From Kryptolebias marmoratus (Eukaryota > Chordata > Actinopteri > Cyprinodontiformes > Rivulidae): DNA of 64,000 nt. The first letter of the stretch is position 1. Every line of letters starts with the position of its first letter. The stretch is from the NCBI RefSeq assembly GCF_001649575.2, contig NC_051451.1, forward strand, positions 18,316,497 to 18,380,496, in the 5' to 3' direction. This document shows, piece after piece, positions 39,301 to 48,300 of the stretch. The notes below the pieces were generated by a model, which was not told the origin of the DNA, did no database searches, and saw only the letters and a program-made list of their open reading frames with translations. The position numbers and the translations under genes were made by a program.

Positions 39301-42300
39301 CGTGATATTGAAGAAGAACGACACTTCAAAATTCCCCTTTCTGTTTCGGTGCTCCTTTGATGCGCCGTCAGACCTTCGTTTCAGAGTGTTTACAGTGATC
39401 AAAAAATATCAAAACAATAATCTGGCAGATCGAGCCGCTGCGGAAATCGAATAAGACTGCCAGACACTGTCAGAGTTGTTTGCAAGCCCTCAAACCAACT
39501 CTTTTGTTCTCATCGCCTGATCCTTTCTGCAAATGAAGCCTCGACGTGAGGCTTCTGCTAAGATCTCCCGCTGAAACCGTTTCTGGTGTTCAAGGAAGGA
39601 CATGGACAAACACAGATCAGGAGAACTTATTCCTGCCCCCCTCTACAGTATTCACACTCAGGGGGATCTAAAATAGCCTTGGTTCTGCCTGCTGAGTAGC
39701 TGAACTCTTCCTTTTATGTTCTCTATACGTTTCTCTCCCCCATCCTTTGCATGACAGAGTTTGATTCCTTCATCTTTTGTATTAGAGCCACCCCTCAAAT
39801 AAGACTCTGTCATAGCTTGATACAGTTTCACTCTGCCTGCTTTCTATAATGGCGCCATTCATTTTTTTTTTCCTTCTCTAGTGAAACCTTAATAATGTGC
39901 TTAACGTCTGGATGAAACGTGCGCGAGAAGTGAAGTTTTAGGTCGGATTTCTTTTTGGGTAGGTAGGTAGGTAGGTAGGTAGGTAGGTACATTTATTTAT
40001 ATAGCACTTTTCAGCACGAGGCGACTCAAAGTGCTTTACAACACCGAACAAAATTACAGACAAAGTTACAGAAACAAAATTACAGACAGGTACAAGATAC
40101 AATGATAACTAATTGTCTAAATAAGCTAAGCTANNNNNNNNNNNNNNNNNNNNNNNNNNNNNNNNNNNNNNNNNNNNNNNNNNNNNNNNNNNNNNNNNNN
40201 NNNNNNNNNNNNNNNNNNNNNNNNNNNNNNNNNNNNNNNNNNNNNNNNNNNNNNNNNNNNNNNNNNNNNNNNNNNNNNNNNNNNNNNNNNNNNNNNNNNN
40301 NNNNNNNNNNNNNNNNNNNNNNNNNNNNNNNNNNNNNNNNNNNNNNNNNNNNNNNNNNNNNNNNNNNNNNNNNNNNNNNNNNNNNNNNNNNNNNNNNNNN
40401 NNNNNNNNNNNNNNNNNNNNNNNNNNNNNNNNNNNNNNNNNNNNNNNNNNNNNNNNNNNNNNNNNNNNNNNNNNNNNNNNNNNNNNNNNNNNNNNNNNNN
40501 NNNNNNNNNNNNNNNNNNNNNNNNNNNNNNNNNNNNNNNNNNNNNNNNNNNNNNNNNNNNNNNNNNNNNNNNNNNNNNNNNNNNNNNNNNNNNNNNNNNN
40601 NNNNNNNNNNNNNNNNNNNNNNNNNNNNNNNNNNNNNNNNNNNNNNNNNNNNNNNNNNNNNNNNNNNNNNNNNNNNNNNNNNNNNNNNNNNNNNNNNNNN
40701 NNNNNNNNNNNNNNNNNNNNNNNNNNNNNNNNNNNNNNNNNNNNNNNNNNNNNNNNNNNNNNNNNNNNNNNNNNNNNNNNNNNNNNNNNNNNNNNNNNNN
40801 NNNNNNNNNNNNNNNNNNNNNNNNNNNNNNNNNNNNNNNNNNNNNNNNNNNNNNNNNNNNNNNNNNNNNNNNNNNNNNNNNNNNNNNNNNNNNNNNNNNN
40901 NNNNNNNNNNNNNNNNNNNNNNNNNNNNNNNNNNNNNNNNNNNNNNNNNNNNNNNNNNNNNNNNNNNNNNNNNNNNNNNNNNNNNNNNNNNNNNNNNNNN
41001 NNNNNNNNNNNNNNNNNNNNNNNNNNNNNNNNNNNNNNNNNNNNNNNNNNNNNNNNNNNNNNNNNNNNNNNNNNNNNNNNNNNNNNNNNNNNNNNNNNNN
41101 NNNNNNNNNNNNNNNNNNNNNNNNNNNNNNNNTATATCCAGCGAGACATATCCCGGGACTGGACTCTCCTTTACCCAGTCGAGGAAATTGTATCAATTGC
41201 GTTGAGAAACCAGCTGATCAGATCCATATTCCTTAAATTTTTGGAAAATATGGGCACCAGGAGACAGAGAGAAAAGAAACACGTCCGCCTTCCACCAGGA
41301 GCAAAAAAAAAAAAAAAAAAAAAAAGGTACAACTTAGCGACATAAGTCAAATGTGATGCAAAAATAGGATAAAATATGCAGAGAAAATCTGAAACAGAAG
41401 CCTTCAGCAGTCGTAACTGCATTATTATTACAAGGCAACAAGAAGGGACTCCTATCAGACATCAGCTGTCTCCATCATTTGACTTTACACACACACACAA
41501 AAACACATATAGGGCTTATTTATTAGTTCCAAATTTTCTTTTGGAAAATATGGGCATAATTTATGATGAGAAAAAGCATCTCCTGTATTTTTTGTCTGAG
41601 ATGCTTCATTTTTGCTCCATTTTTAAACTTTAAACTTACTTTTTATTTTATTTTTGTTGCTGTAAAGACCCAGCTTGATCTAAAAGAGAGAAAGCAAGAC
41701 TTTTAGAGAAAACGCTGTTTTTTTATTTGCTTTTTCAGAATCCTATCAAATACCACTGATGTGAAGGCAACAACAAAGATTAAAAGAATAAATATATATA
41801 TATATATATATATATTTTATTTTATTTTTTCTTCCCCAGTATCTTTTAAACTGAACTCTTTTCTAAGCCTTCTGTTCTCACCTGAACTTCAGGGACAGAT
41901 CTGCAGTAGATAGTATGGCGTGCACGTCAGTAAAGTCTTCAGATAATGAAGGCAGAGTTGGGCTGCTACAGAACAACTTTTTGGCAACTTTAGCCCATTT
42001 CTAGACTACTTCCACCTTGATTAATTCATCTTGCATTAGGTGTTTAAAGACCTTTGTGGATTATCCCGTTAGGTGTGCTATAATCATGTTTTTTTTTTAG
42101 TTTTTCAAACAAAACTAAAAATCTCCTCAATGGTAATATAAATCCCTAAAAATAAACTAATTTTATTTCGTCTTTCTTTTATCGCAGCATACTGACCCGC
42201 TGTTTGCATCTCATTGTTCCGTCTGTGTTTGTGTGCGCTGTGCTAATTGTGTGGGTCGTTCTGGATGTCTTCATGTCTCCATGCCGTCATGCCTTGGTGT

Positions 42301-45300
42301 TGTTCCTACGATTCTCGATTCTCATTGTTTGCGTTCGGGTATGTCACACCTTTTGTCCTTTGTGTCTTTGCTCTGCGTAGGGCGCGCTGCCCACCCCCTT
42401 CCCGTCCCCTTGGCAGGCGCAGCACCAGGGTTCGACCCGTACCGGCGTGCCCCAGCGCAGACACAGTGAGTCACTCAACATCTTATGCAGCCTCTTCTTC
42501 TCGTTTTTTTTTTTATTTTTTATAACGCAACACGTCCCATATGTCCAGGTGAAATATTCTAATATTCTGAAATAATCTCTGTGTAAATTTTCTCATTTCT
42601 TTTTCTTTTTATTAGATTTATCCCATCATTCCGTACACGCACAGCTCTCCTTTACATTTATCAGTTGTGTTCATTCACAAATTGTTTGACTTTGTTGTTT
42701 TCTTATGATTCCTCTCTGTGCTTCTCGTTGTAATGGCTTTTTATGGCCTCTAGATATTAATTTAGGAGTAGTGCATTTATTGTATTTCACAGCAGGGACT
42801 GTTTCAAGTTATAGTACTTGGGAAATGTATACTAGAATCCCATCATCCAATGTAGGTTTAGTCTTTTAACAAAAAGTATGTACAAAACATGCTGTTTGCT
42901 TTTGGGAAGTGACATTTGTAGTGTAAAACAGCGTGGCATTATTAAATAAAAGACAGGACTGCAGAGGCCGTGTCAGTTTAGTCCCAACAACCCCAACCTT
43001 ATTGAGTTTCACCACAAAGCTGTTATGATGTGTGGATAATTTGGACAGTAGACGAGGCAGGTAAGGAACAATGACGATGAGTGAACAGATTCAGAAAAGG
43101 CCTATATGTGACAGTGAAGAGCACAAAATAAAGAAAGACACAAAGAAAGAAGAACCCACGCCGTGTTCTTTTTAATTTATCTCACTTTGGATCAATGGAA
43201 ATAAAAAAAAGAAAGAAAGTGCATTTTTTAGTGCATTTCAAGTTATTTTAATATCAAGTTCTCTTGTGTTTGTGACTATTGTTTAAATACATAAATACAA
43301 CCTAGACTTTAGGTTCATATTGGTATAAGCCTAAGATTAAAGCTAAATATGATTTAAAACAAACAAACAAAAAAGATCAGAGAAACGTTCTGATACTGGA
43401 AAAGAATGGATTGCAGGAAAGAAGAAAGTACACTGAAACACACTAAAGACTGGTCAGTATATTTACATTTAATAGTAAAAGCAACATTTTGTCTTTCATT
43501 AGATAAATGCATTAGTACCTTTTGTGAGTTCTGCATGTAAGCAAACCAAACATGAGCTCTCGTCAACAAGAGATTTCTTAAAAAAAAAAAACAAGAATAC
43601 AGTCAACAATAAAATGAGTGGAGTTTGTTATGATTATATTTGACATTTAAATGGCTTGTTTCTTAAATGAATGTGTGACCTTTTTTTGAATGAGCTCTGT
43701 TTAAAATTTAGGTTAGAAGCGCATCTGGCTGAATGAATGTTGGTTTCGTTTGTTTGTACACCTCCCTTTGCTGGCTTGTTTCTCACCTCCAGCTAATTTC
43801 ACTCACTCTTCCTGTTGTTTAAGCTCTGCCTCTGAACGAAATCTATTGAAATCTCCCTCACGCTCTCTCCTCTACCTTTGCCTCCTTAATGCGTAACATC
43901 TTTGGCAAGGAGCGGAGCATCTAGTGCAGTACTTCTCTGACAGAGCGTGGTACGGTAGCCCTTTTCTGCTGCTCACTGAACTGTGGTGTGGCGGACATGT
44001 GGCCCGACGGCAGCATGCCCTTCTGCGTTCATTTGCATGAACTGAGTGTGGTTTTCAGTTTTGACTTTGTGTACTTTTCTTTGGGACGTTGGTCTGCTCT
44101 GTTCTCAGTGGATGAAAGTTTGGGGCTTTATTTAGTTTTGTTTGTAATATATTTTATCTCATCTTTCATAAAACTACTATTTTCATGTTTTATTATCGTA
44201 TCCCATTGCATTAAGACTGTGTGAACTGCATGCTTTGAATGCTTTGCAACTTTCAAAGAGAATGACATTTAATAATGACCCCTTGCTAATGGATGTGGAT
44301 GCTTTTTTTTTCTTCTTTCTTTTCTATCTAAAGCCTTAGTAAAGGAAGCATGATCCAATTTGAACAAATCAGTCAGACGTATTCAACCGTCATAAATGAC
44401 ATGCTGAGTTCCATCTAGTCTTGATGCTATGCCCTTCATCGACAGTCTCATCTTCCTTCATATGTGCTACAATCATATGTCCTCACAAATGGCTCACAAG
44501 CCTTCAATCCATATATTCATTTTCTCGCATGTTGTTTTCTAATCATCAGCCGTTTCTCGTGGTGATGGAAGCGGGAGACGAGATTGATCACGGCGGGCCA
44601 TGACATCTTCCAGGTGCCACAAATTGGCACATTGGACAAAATTTCTGTTAGCGCGATAGCTATCATTAGCAGCTGAGGCATTTACTCAGTGACAGCGCAG
44701 TAAAGAGCTCAGAATGATTGCTGCAAATTATTAGTATCTTAAGCAGACAGCTGTAGATGCAAATAATTACTGGCTGCAACCCTTTAGTCATGTCATGTCG
44801 CTATCACAAAACTGGCTTCTCCCAGGCAGGAGAGGTAAAAATACGTCGTACGGTGTGTGCTCACGGCAAACCTCGCAATTAAAGGTGTCACATTACTGGC
44901 ATTAATTGACATTTCGGGCTGCATTTTACTTGAGTCACTCCAGCTAACCGTAAAAGTCATACAAACCTTGTATTTCAAACGTTTTAGTCTACAAGAGAAA
45001 ACAAAATGTGACAAAAGATAAAAACAGTAACTTTATGCACCATTTTGATTATGGTCAAGTGTGTGCCACTTTTCTTACGGCGAATCATGACAGGAAAGGA
45101 ATGGGAAGGGACAAACTAACTGATAACATGCTCAGGGTTGAGTGGCAGAATGTGTGTTATTTTGAGATGTACCTCAAGCATTTATTCATGGGAGTGTTTG
45201 AACTGCAAACTTTAAATACAAAACAACAAAATATACATGCAACAACAAAGCATGGCTTTGAGGTAGACAGGCTTAATGAACGCAGTGTGGCAGGGGACCA

Positions 45301-46649
45301 GGAGATGGAGCTGTGGTGCCGGACAACTGCACACACGCACACACACACACACACAGAGGCATATACATAGTGTACAAATGACCAGAAACAGACCCAGCAT
45401 CCTGGCCTGACCGGTACAGCTATATATCCACATCCTCCGAGATCCTTTTACTTCCCACTCAGAAAGTATGTTTGTGCCAAAACTGAGTTCAGGCTCATTA
45501 GTGGCTGCAGATGATTTCAGGTGGGTTGAATGCTGAAGGTCCTGCCAAGGCACAGAGACCCCTAAAGAGCAGTTCTCTGATATCCCGAGGTAAAATCTCC
45601 TGACAACCGTCAAAAAAAAAAAGGGCTACAGATCTGTCTCAAACTAAGCAGCTAATATTAGAAACACCGTGCAGCCTCTTCACTGATGTTCTGAGTCATA
45701 TGCTGCTTAAAACATGAACTTGTTTACTTGCCGTGATAATCACACACATAGGGAATGAATGCCGACTTTTCTGACTCGAGCGTCTTTGCTTTTCGGTGTG
45801 GATTTGATGTGCTTCTTATCTGGAAAAGTGATCAGGTATAGTTGTTATAAAAAAGGGTAAAGTCAGCCTATTTTGTTATGTATTCTCTTGTAAAAGCACA
45901 ACTTTTAGAAGCTGAGCAGCCATATAGAATAATAGCAAAAATCGATGTGTCTTTAAAGGTATTTTAATTAAGAAAGCAGAAAATAGTGAAGTCAAAAAAA
46001 TTATTTTCAATAGATAATTAGCTTTTATTCAACAAATCAAATATTAACAGCCTTAAACTTCTTTGACACAGTAAATGTTTACGTTGTACAGAAAAACAAT
46101 CCCAATCACACAGCTGATTGGGATTTTCCTGCCATATGCCCATTAGTGAAAGACAACACAATGATTAAGGTAATTCAACATCTGAATATGTTTACTGCAC
46201 CAAAAACAGCCGTTTCCAGGCCATAACATTTCAGTCTTATTCTCTGCTTGTTTTTTCTTTTTTTTTTTGAGCCTCCTCTGTGTCACTACATGTCCCACAT
46301 TGAGAATAGTTCTGAGACAGTCAAAAGATTCACGCTGTGTTAATAAAGAGCAAAAACAAACATAAGGGAAAAAAAAAAAAAAAAAACAAGTGGAAAAAGC
46401 AAAATTTTTGTTTGCTTTTTGATTTGAAATTTCATTCTCAGCAGCCAAATATTCGACAGCGCGGGGGGGGGATCAGACACACTACCTTTGTAAACAATCA
46501 GTTTGCTGATTTCATTTTTGCTTCACTGACATTTTTTTCTGCTTTTTTTTCTCGCAGCTTCAAATACTACAGCCTTTCAGCCCCTGTCTCAGCGAGCACC
46601 CCCACCAGGAAAGACTAATAAAAACTCCCCCCACCGAGGGCCACAGTGA
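13872..46649 (+). CDS. ccser2: CCSER2 (coiled-coil serine-rich protein 2, FAM190B), complete, ten coding exons
   Basis: Ten exons join without a phase conflict into 859 codons plus TGA (46647-46649). From memory the product matches vertebrate CCSER2 throughout: an MEEK start, an MVRS-SF-H block (residue 204 on), a [15 protein letters not shown] block, [11 protein letters not shown] and acidic [17 protein letters not shown] (525-534), DILNNL and [10 protein letters not shown] (554 on), [13 protein letters not shown] (662-674), a heptad-rich helix (712-753) and KATQTYWRP just before residue 801. Residues 152-155 (SKIP) and 159-162 (SSIP) are SxIP motifs, the usual ligand of EB proteins at microtubule plus ends. 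That agrees with reports of mouse Gcap14/CCSER2 as a plus-end protein. The start at 13872 has a weak context; Met11 (GCCATGG) is stronger and may also be used. The 85-base penultimate exon can change the frame of the last exon. Confidence 0.92.
15421..15629 (+). CDS. ccser2: ccser2 exon 3
   Basis: Acceptor TTCCTCTGCAG at 15420 and donor ATG|GTAAGTG after 15629; the preceding intron is only 99 bases. The exon completes codon 484 and ends in phase 0 at residue 553. It encodes the highly conserved [15 protein letters not shown] segment (about 522-536), which identifies the family, followed by [10 protein letters not shown]. Confidence 0.93.
19206..21711 (+). pseudogene. LINE ORF2 relic: endonuclease plus reverse transcriptase, frameshifted
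   Basis: The frame starts within an apurinic-type endonuclease (SETWL, then AGDFNQ and the GDSDHIS motif) and runs into a reverse transcriptase ([32 protein letters not shown]). After the C-run at 20686-20690 the family sequence continues in a different frame ([18 protein letters not shown], then motif [11 protein letters not shown]), so one extra C breaks the ORF. The YxDD motif would fall in the N gap and cannot be judged. After the gap the frame ends with [15 protein letters not shown] and [16 protein letters not shown], a typical C-terminus, at TGA 21709-21711. The copy is dead by truncation and frameshift. Confidence 0.85.
20916..21448. other. Assembly gap (533 N)
   Basis: Run of N inside the LINE. 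The gap is probably caused by the repeat itself; its true size is unknown. Confidence 0.99.
22078..22104 (+). repeat. (GAATT)n tail of the LINE
   Basis: Five-base tandem repeat directly after AATAAAGCTTT, serving as the 3' terminus of the LINE in place of a poly(A) tail. Confidence 0.9.
23008..23574. mobile_element. Non-autonomous PIF/Harbinger-type DNA transposon
   Basis: The ends are inverted repeats of about 50 bases: the left end CCCCTTTTCCACTGGCTCTA and the reverse complement of the right end CCCTTTTCCACTGGCTCTAA agree, and both continue into CTACTCGG sequence. The interior carries a broken Myb/SANT-like frame on the minus strand, the kind that Harbinger elements encode as a second protein, which supports the assignment. 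No clear 3-base TWA duplication was found, so the outer ends may be off by a few bases. It carries no transposase and is a deletion derivative. Confidence 0.75.
23160..23392 (-). pseudogene. Myb/SANT-like DNA-binding domain relic of a Harbinger transposon
   Basis: On the minus strand, from 23392, the frame contains [20 protein letters not shown] and then [15 protein letters not shown], close to the fish Harbinger Myb-like pattern of QR-LDG-RNEKVF-EV. The expected continuation is in a neighbouring frame: [14 protein letters not shown], the usual helix-three motif (QCR-K-KKL). A frameshift near 23210-23230 therefore splits the domain. It has no start or stop that would make it a gene. Confidence 0.7.
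26801..26894 (+). CDS. ccser2: ccser2 exon 4
   Basis: Acceptor GGTTTCCAG, donor CACG|GTCAGC. Encodes residues 554-584 plus one base: [20 protein letters not shown] and the acidic [10 protein letters not shown]. The D-I-L-N-N-L and LMLDVDLP-D parts match the mammalian protein as I remember it. Confidence 0.93.
26895..30105 (+). other. ccser2: ccser2 intron 4 (about 3.2 kb)
   Basis: AT-rich intron from GTCAGC to TTAATATAG. A (TC)n run lies at 29142-29162. The open frame at 29052-29450 has no splice or domain support. Nothing else is seen. Confidence 0.6.
30106..30214 (+). CDS. ccser2: ccser2 exon 5
   Basis: Acceptor TTAATATAG, donor GCAG|GTTGGT. Completes codon 585 and encodes [17 protein letters not shown], then an [12 protein letters not shown] segment, ending with two bases of codon 621. 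The F-R-ERP-R--RQ and RW-GPDH pattern agrees with the mammalian exon. The following intron is 125 bases. Confidence 0.9.
30340..30544 (+). CDS. ccser2: ccser2 exon 6 (contains a Met-Pro repeat and the conserved [13 protein letters not shown] block)
   Basis: Acceptor TTTCTCTCAG, donor GAG|GTTGGA, ending in phase 0 at residue 689. Encodes [12 protein letters not shown], a short tandem repeat [10 protein letters not shown] (652-661) built from CCGATGCC units, and the conserved [13 protein letters not shown] with a helical [12 protein letters not shown]. Confidence 0.93.
30545..31372 (+). other. ccser2: ccser2 intron 6 (828 bases)
   Basis: Runs from GTTGGA to a (TG)n-rich stretch ending TTTCAAG. 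AT-rich; nothing further is seen. Confidence 0.7.
31373..31438 (+). CDS. ccser2: ccser2 exon 7
   Basis: 66 bases, phase 0 at both ends (residues 690-711, [20 protein letters not shown] then SQ). Acceptor GTTTCAAG, donor CACAG|GTAAGA. Because it is a multiple of three it could be skipped without changing the frame. It corresponds in place to the less conserved Ser/Pro/Glu linker before the mammalian coiled coil. Confidence 0.85.
31562..31687 (+). CDS. ccser2: ccser2 exon 8 (coiled coil)
   Basis: 126 bases, phase 0 at both ends (residues 712-753). Acceptor TGTGTTCAG, donor CTG|GTGAGT. Encodes the heptad-rich helix [20 protein letters not shown] followed by [12 protein letters not shown] and a glutamine run coded by CAA/CAG. 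This is the coiled coil that names the family and is likely to mediate self-association or partner binding. Confidence 0.93.
31688..34519 (+). other. ccser2: ccser2 intron 8 (about 2.8 kb)
   Basis: From GTGAGT to CTCCCCCCTAG. AT-rich with homopolymers. No other gene is seen on either strand. Confidence 0.65.
34520..34663 (+). CDS. ccser2: ccser2 exon 9
   Basis: 144 bases, phase 0 at both ends (residues 754-801). Acceptor CCCCCCTAG, donor GCT|GTAAGT. Encodes a Cys/His-bearing stretch VRCQCHHQG and then [15 protein letters not shown]. The DK-TQT-WR core matches the conserved mammalian segment just before the alternative C-termini. Confidence 0.92.
35569..35582. promoter_or_regulatory. RFX-type X-box
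   Basis: GTTGCCATAGCAAC, one base from the ideal palindromic RFX site GTTGCCATGGCAAC. It lies inside intron 9 of ccser2 next to a GC-richer patch. RFX factors drive ciliary and neuronal genes, but a single motif may be chance. Confidence 0.4.
38573..38786. mobile_element. hAT-like MITE, 214 bases, with target-site duplication
   Basis: Both ends carry inverted repeats of roughly 75 bases starting GGTGGTCTCCAACCCTGGTC on the left and, after reverse complementing, TGTGGTCTCCAACCCTGGTC on the right, both continuing to CCTGCATGTTTT and GCTCCA-CACA-CTGATT. The element is flanked by CTTTACAC (38565-38572) and CTTTACGC (38787-38794), 7 of 8 bases alike, which fits the 8-base duplication of hAT elements. 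It has no coding capacity. The sequence type is common in fish. Confidence 0.85.
39957..39989. repeat. (GGTA)n microsatellite
   Basis: About eight uninterrupted tetranucleotide units directly before an interspersed repeat. Confidence 0.95.
39990..40133. repeat. Teleost interspersed repeat, cut by the N gap
   Basis: Contains TTTATTTATATAGCACTTTT and CTCAAAGTGCTTTACAA, a combination seen in a very common fish repeat. Family not assigned. It runs into the gap at 40134, so its length is unknown. Confidence 0.6.
40134..41132. other. Assembly gap (999 N)
   Basis: Run of N following a microsatellite and an interspersed repeat. Open frames that cross it are artefacts. Confidence 0.99.
41303..41325. 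repeat. 23-base A-run, possible retroposon tail
   Basis: The A-run follows about 170 bases of unique-looking sequence after the N gap. It might be the tail of a retroposed sequence hidden by the gap, but no source is recognised. Confidence 0.4.
41791..41816. repeat. (TA)n microsatellite
   Basis: Alternating AT tract of about 13 units. Confidence 0.95.
42381..42465 (+). CDS. ccser2: ccser2 exon 10, frame-switching cassette exon
   Basis: 85 bases, entering in phase 0 and leaving one base over. Acceptor CTCTGCGTAG, donor CACA|GTGAGT. Encodes [20 protein letters not shown] and TGVPQRRH (802-829). From memory the mammalian canonical form also has an F-SPWQ segment followed by a PHRR/QRR run. Because 85 is not a multiple of three, including or skipping this exon changes the frame of exon 11 and so picks one of two C-termini. 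Confidence 0.85.
42466..46557 (+). other. ccser2: ccser2 intron 10 (about 4.1 kb)
   Basis: From GTGAGT to TTTTTCTCGCAG. Contains (CA)n at 45329-45355 and, around 44600-44790, unusually varied sequence with TAATTA-like and bHLH-like sites that could be a conserved non-coding element. No exon is recognised. Confidence 0.6.
45329..45355. repeat. (CA)n microsatellite
   Basis: CA dinucleotide tract with one interruption. Confidence 0.95.
46558..46649 (+). CDS. ccser2: ccser2 exon 11, canonical C-terminal frame
   Basis: Acceptor CTCGCAG at 46557. With exon 10 included the last exon reads [20 protein letters not shown] then [10 protein letters not shown] and stops at TGA 46647-46649 (residue 859). 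As I remember it, the mammalian canonical protein ends with a TTAFQ-P-SQ, PGKTNK and Y/H-RGPQ run, so this end is conserved. Confidence 0.9.
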
Positions 46650-46707
46650 GCTCACAAGGACTGGATCACAGAAAGCAACTTGCACAGATGATCGCCGCCC
46701 TCCTTGA
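46558..46707 (+). CDS. ccser2: ccser2 exon 11, alternative frame used when exon 10 is skipped
   Basis: Exon 9 ends in phase 0, so joining it directly to exon 11 gives [20 protein letters not shown], then [20 protein letters not shown] and TCTDDRRPP, stopping at TGA 46705-46707. That would be an 850-residue product. From memory the mammalian long form has a QVLQP start, then GKLIKP and EARSE at the same place, which parallels QILQP, RLIKTP and EGHSE here. The mammalian frame continues much further; the fish frame ends after 49 residues. No transcript is available here to prove the skipping. Confidence 0.6.
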   Translation, partial: LQILQPFSPCLSEHPHQERLIKTPPTEGHSELTRTGSQKATCTDDRRPP

Positions 46708-48300
46708 AGCTCCTGAGGTAGAGGTGTCCGTGGCAGCCGGATTTGACAAGCTGAGTCATCTTCTCAGGACCAATCTGCGCTGCCTCTGTTCTTGCGCTCC
46801 ACGGGGGATAACTGGCACGGATGGTCCGGCGTCAGCATCTCAGTCTGCAGCACAGCATGGGTGGAGAGCCCCTGCTGTGGCACTGCAGAAATCGTTCGCT
46901 TCGAGATCGGCTTGGTTGACTTGCCCTGGCATGCTGCAGTCCTCTCGCCTTCGCAAGTGCATGCCCGTCCCTGTCTCCAAACCAGGTGGGGGGGCACTGG
47001 TCGCTTAGCATCTCTGAAGTCAGGGTGCTAACCAGACCAAGCAGCTGCCGCCTCCATCTAGAGGCCTTCTAAACGGTTAGCCACTCAGAACATCAGAGCT
47101 CGGCAGAGATTAATGCTACGACAGCTCTGACTTCTTGGATGGCACTCAGAGATCCTGCTTCAGCCAAGTTCCTGATTCCTTTGAGTCTTTCATGCCTCCC
47201 TAAACCAAAGATTCCCAAAGGAGGCTGAATCCACCCCCCAAACGTAAAACTGGTGTCACTCTGTCACTGGCATTCATCCCCCCTTTTCTTCTAGCCTTAG
47301 TATTGGTGGACTTGTTTGCTTTTTTTTCCAGTGTCAAACCACGAATTCTGAGCTCATTAAGGAATCTGGACCATTCAGAGACTTGTTTGTCGGTGCCATC
47401 AGTTTTGACTGCTGTACAGTACTGTTTCTAAATTGGCTGCCAAAGCTTGTACACATAACACATTTAGTAATTGATCACAACGTTGCGGAAATATTCTCAC
47501 AACAGTTCCAAGTAATATATGACAGTTTTCAGGTTAATGAGGTGTTACAAAGAAAAAGTTCAGCTTAGTTGTTTTGCACATGTACATGAATGCTACATAT
47601 GGGAGGGGAAAAAAAAAAAAAAGTGTTACTCTTTGCCGGGAAGTCAGCTTTTTTTGTTTTTCTTTGCAATACCCCACTGGCTAATGTCACATTTTAAATT
47701 CTAAGATTGCTTGTCCTTAGACAGCTGTGCCCTTTGACACGCAGGTGCATTTTGGTTTTAAGGTGAAGTGCTGTGCTTAAGAAGGCCAGAGGGGAAATGG
47801 AAGCAAAAACAAGAAGCGGAGTAAAAACAAAAAGAAAGAGGGGAAGAAAAGAGAAAGTGAAAAGGCGGCAGGAGGCCAAAAAAGCAAATTCGTCAGAGCG
47901 CTGTGAAGCTTGTCACTTCCGGAAAGAAAATATGTGCATGCGCAGACGTGTGTGTATGTGTGAAAAAGGGCTTTGAGGAGAGGAGAAAAAAAAAAAAAGA
48001 AGAAGCAAAACAGCTTCCACTGTAGTTGCACACATCCTTCTTGTTTAGTTCACTGCATTGTGCTTATATTTCTAGTGAACCTACAAACCCTGCACATATT
48101 AGCAAAAGGGGTCACAGACCTTCTGTTGAAGCGCTCCAGTTATGGAGCTATAAACTCACAGAAAATAATACTTTCAGGTGGTAAAACTGTAATCAGGAGA
48201 AACTGCGCGCAAGTGAGAAATTCCCCAGCAAAGCAGCATAAGGAGCTCCATTGTGCTGTGCTCATAGGTACAATAAAAATTCATATACAGGTACATATGA
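46650..48300 (+). other. ccser2: ccser2 3' UTR (end uncertain)
   Basis: After the stop, the first few hundred bases are GC-richer and open in a third frame (46621-47008). Beyond about 47050 the sequence becomes AT-rich. The first canonical AATAAA after the stop is at 48272-48277, giving a 3' UTR of about 1.6 kb if used. Confidence 0.5.
48272..48277 (+). terminator. ccser2: Candidate poly(A) signal of ccser2
   Basis: First AATAAA hexamer downstream of the ccser2 stop. A TG/T-rich element follows within about 60 bases. Earlier non-canonical signals cannot be excluded. Confidence 0.4.

Larger units (their letters stand above)
34664..42380 (+). other. ccser2: ccser2 intron 9 (about 7.7 kb, with a MITE, repeats and an N gap)
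   Basis: From GTAAGT to CTCTGCGTAG. Holds an X-box at 35569-35582, the hAT-like MITE at 38573-38786, a (GGTA)n tract and an interspersed repeat running into the N gap (40134-41132), a 23-base A-run at 41303-41325 and a (TA)n tract at 41791-41816. No exon is recognised. Confidence 0.6.

Noticed and set aside
40102..41205. Long open frames on both strands across the N gap
   Set aside because: They consist almost wholly of N and have no real codons.
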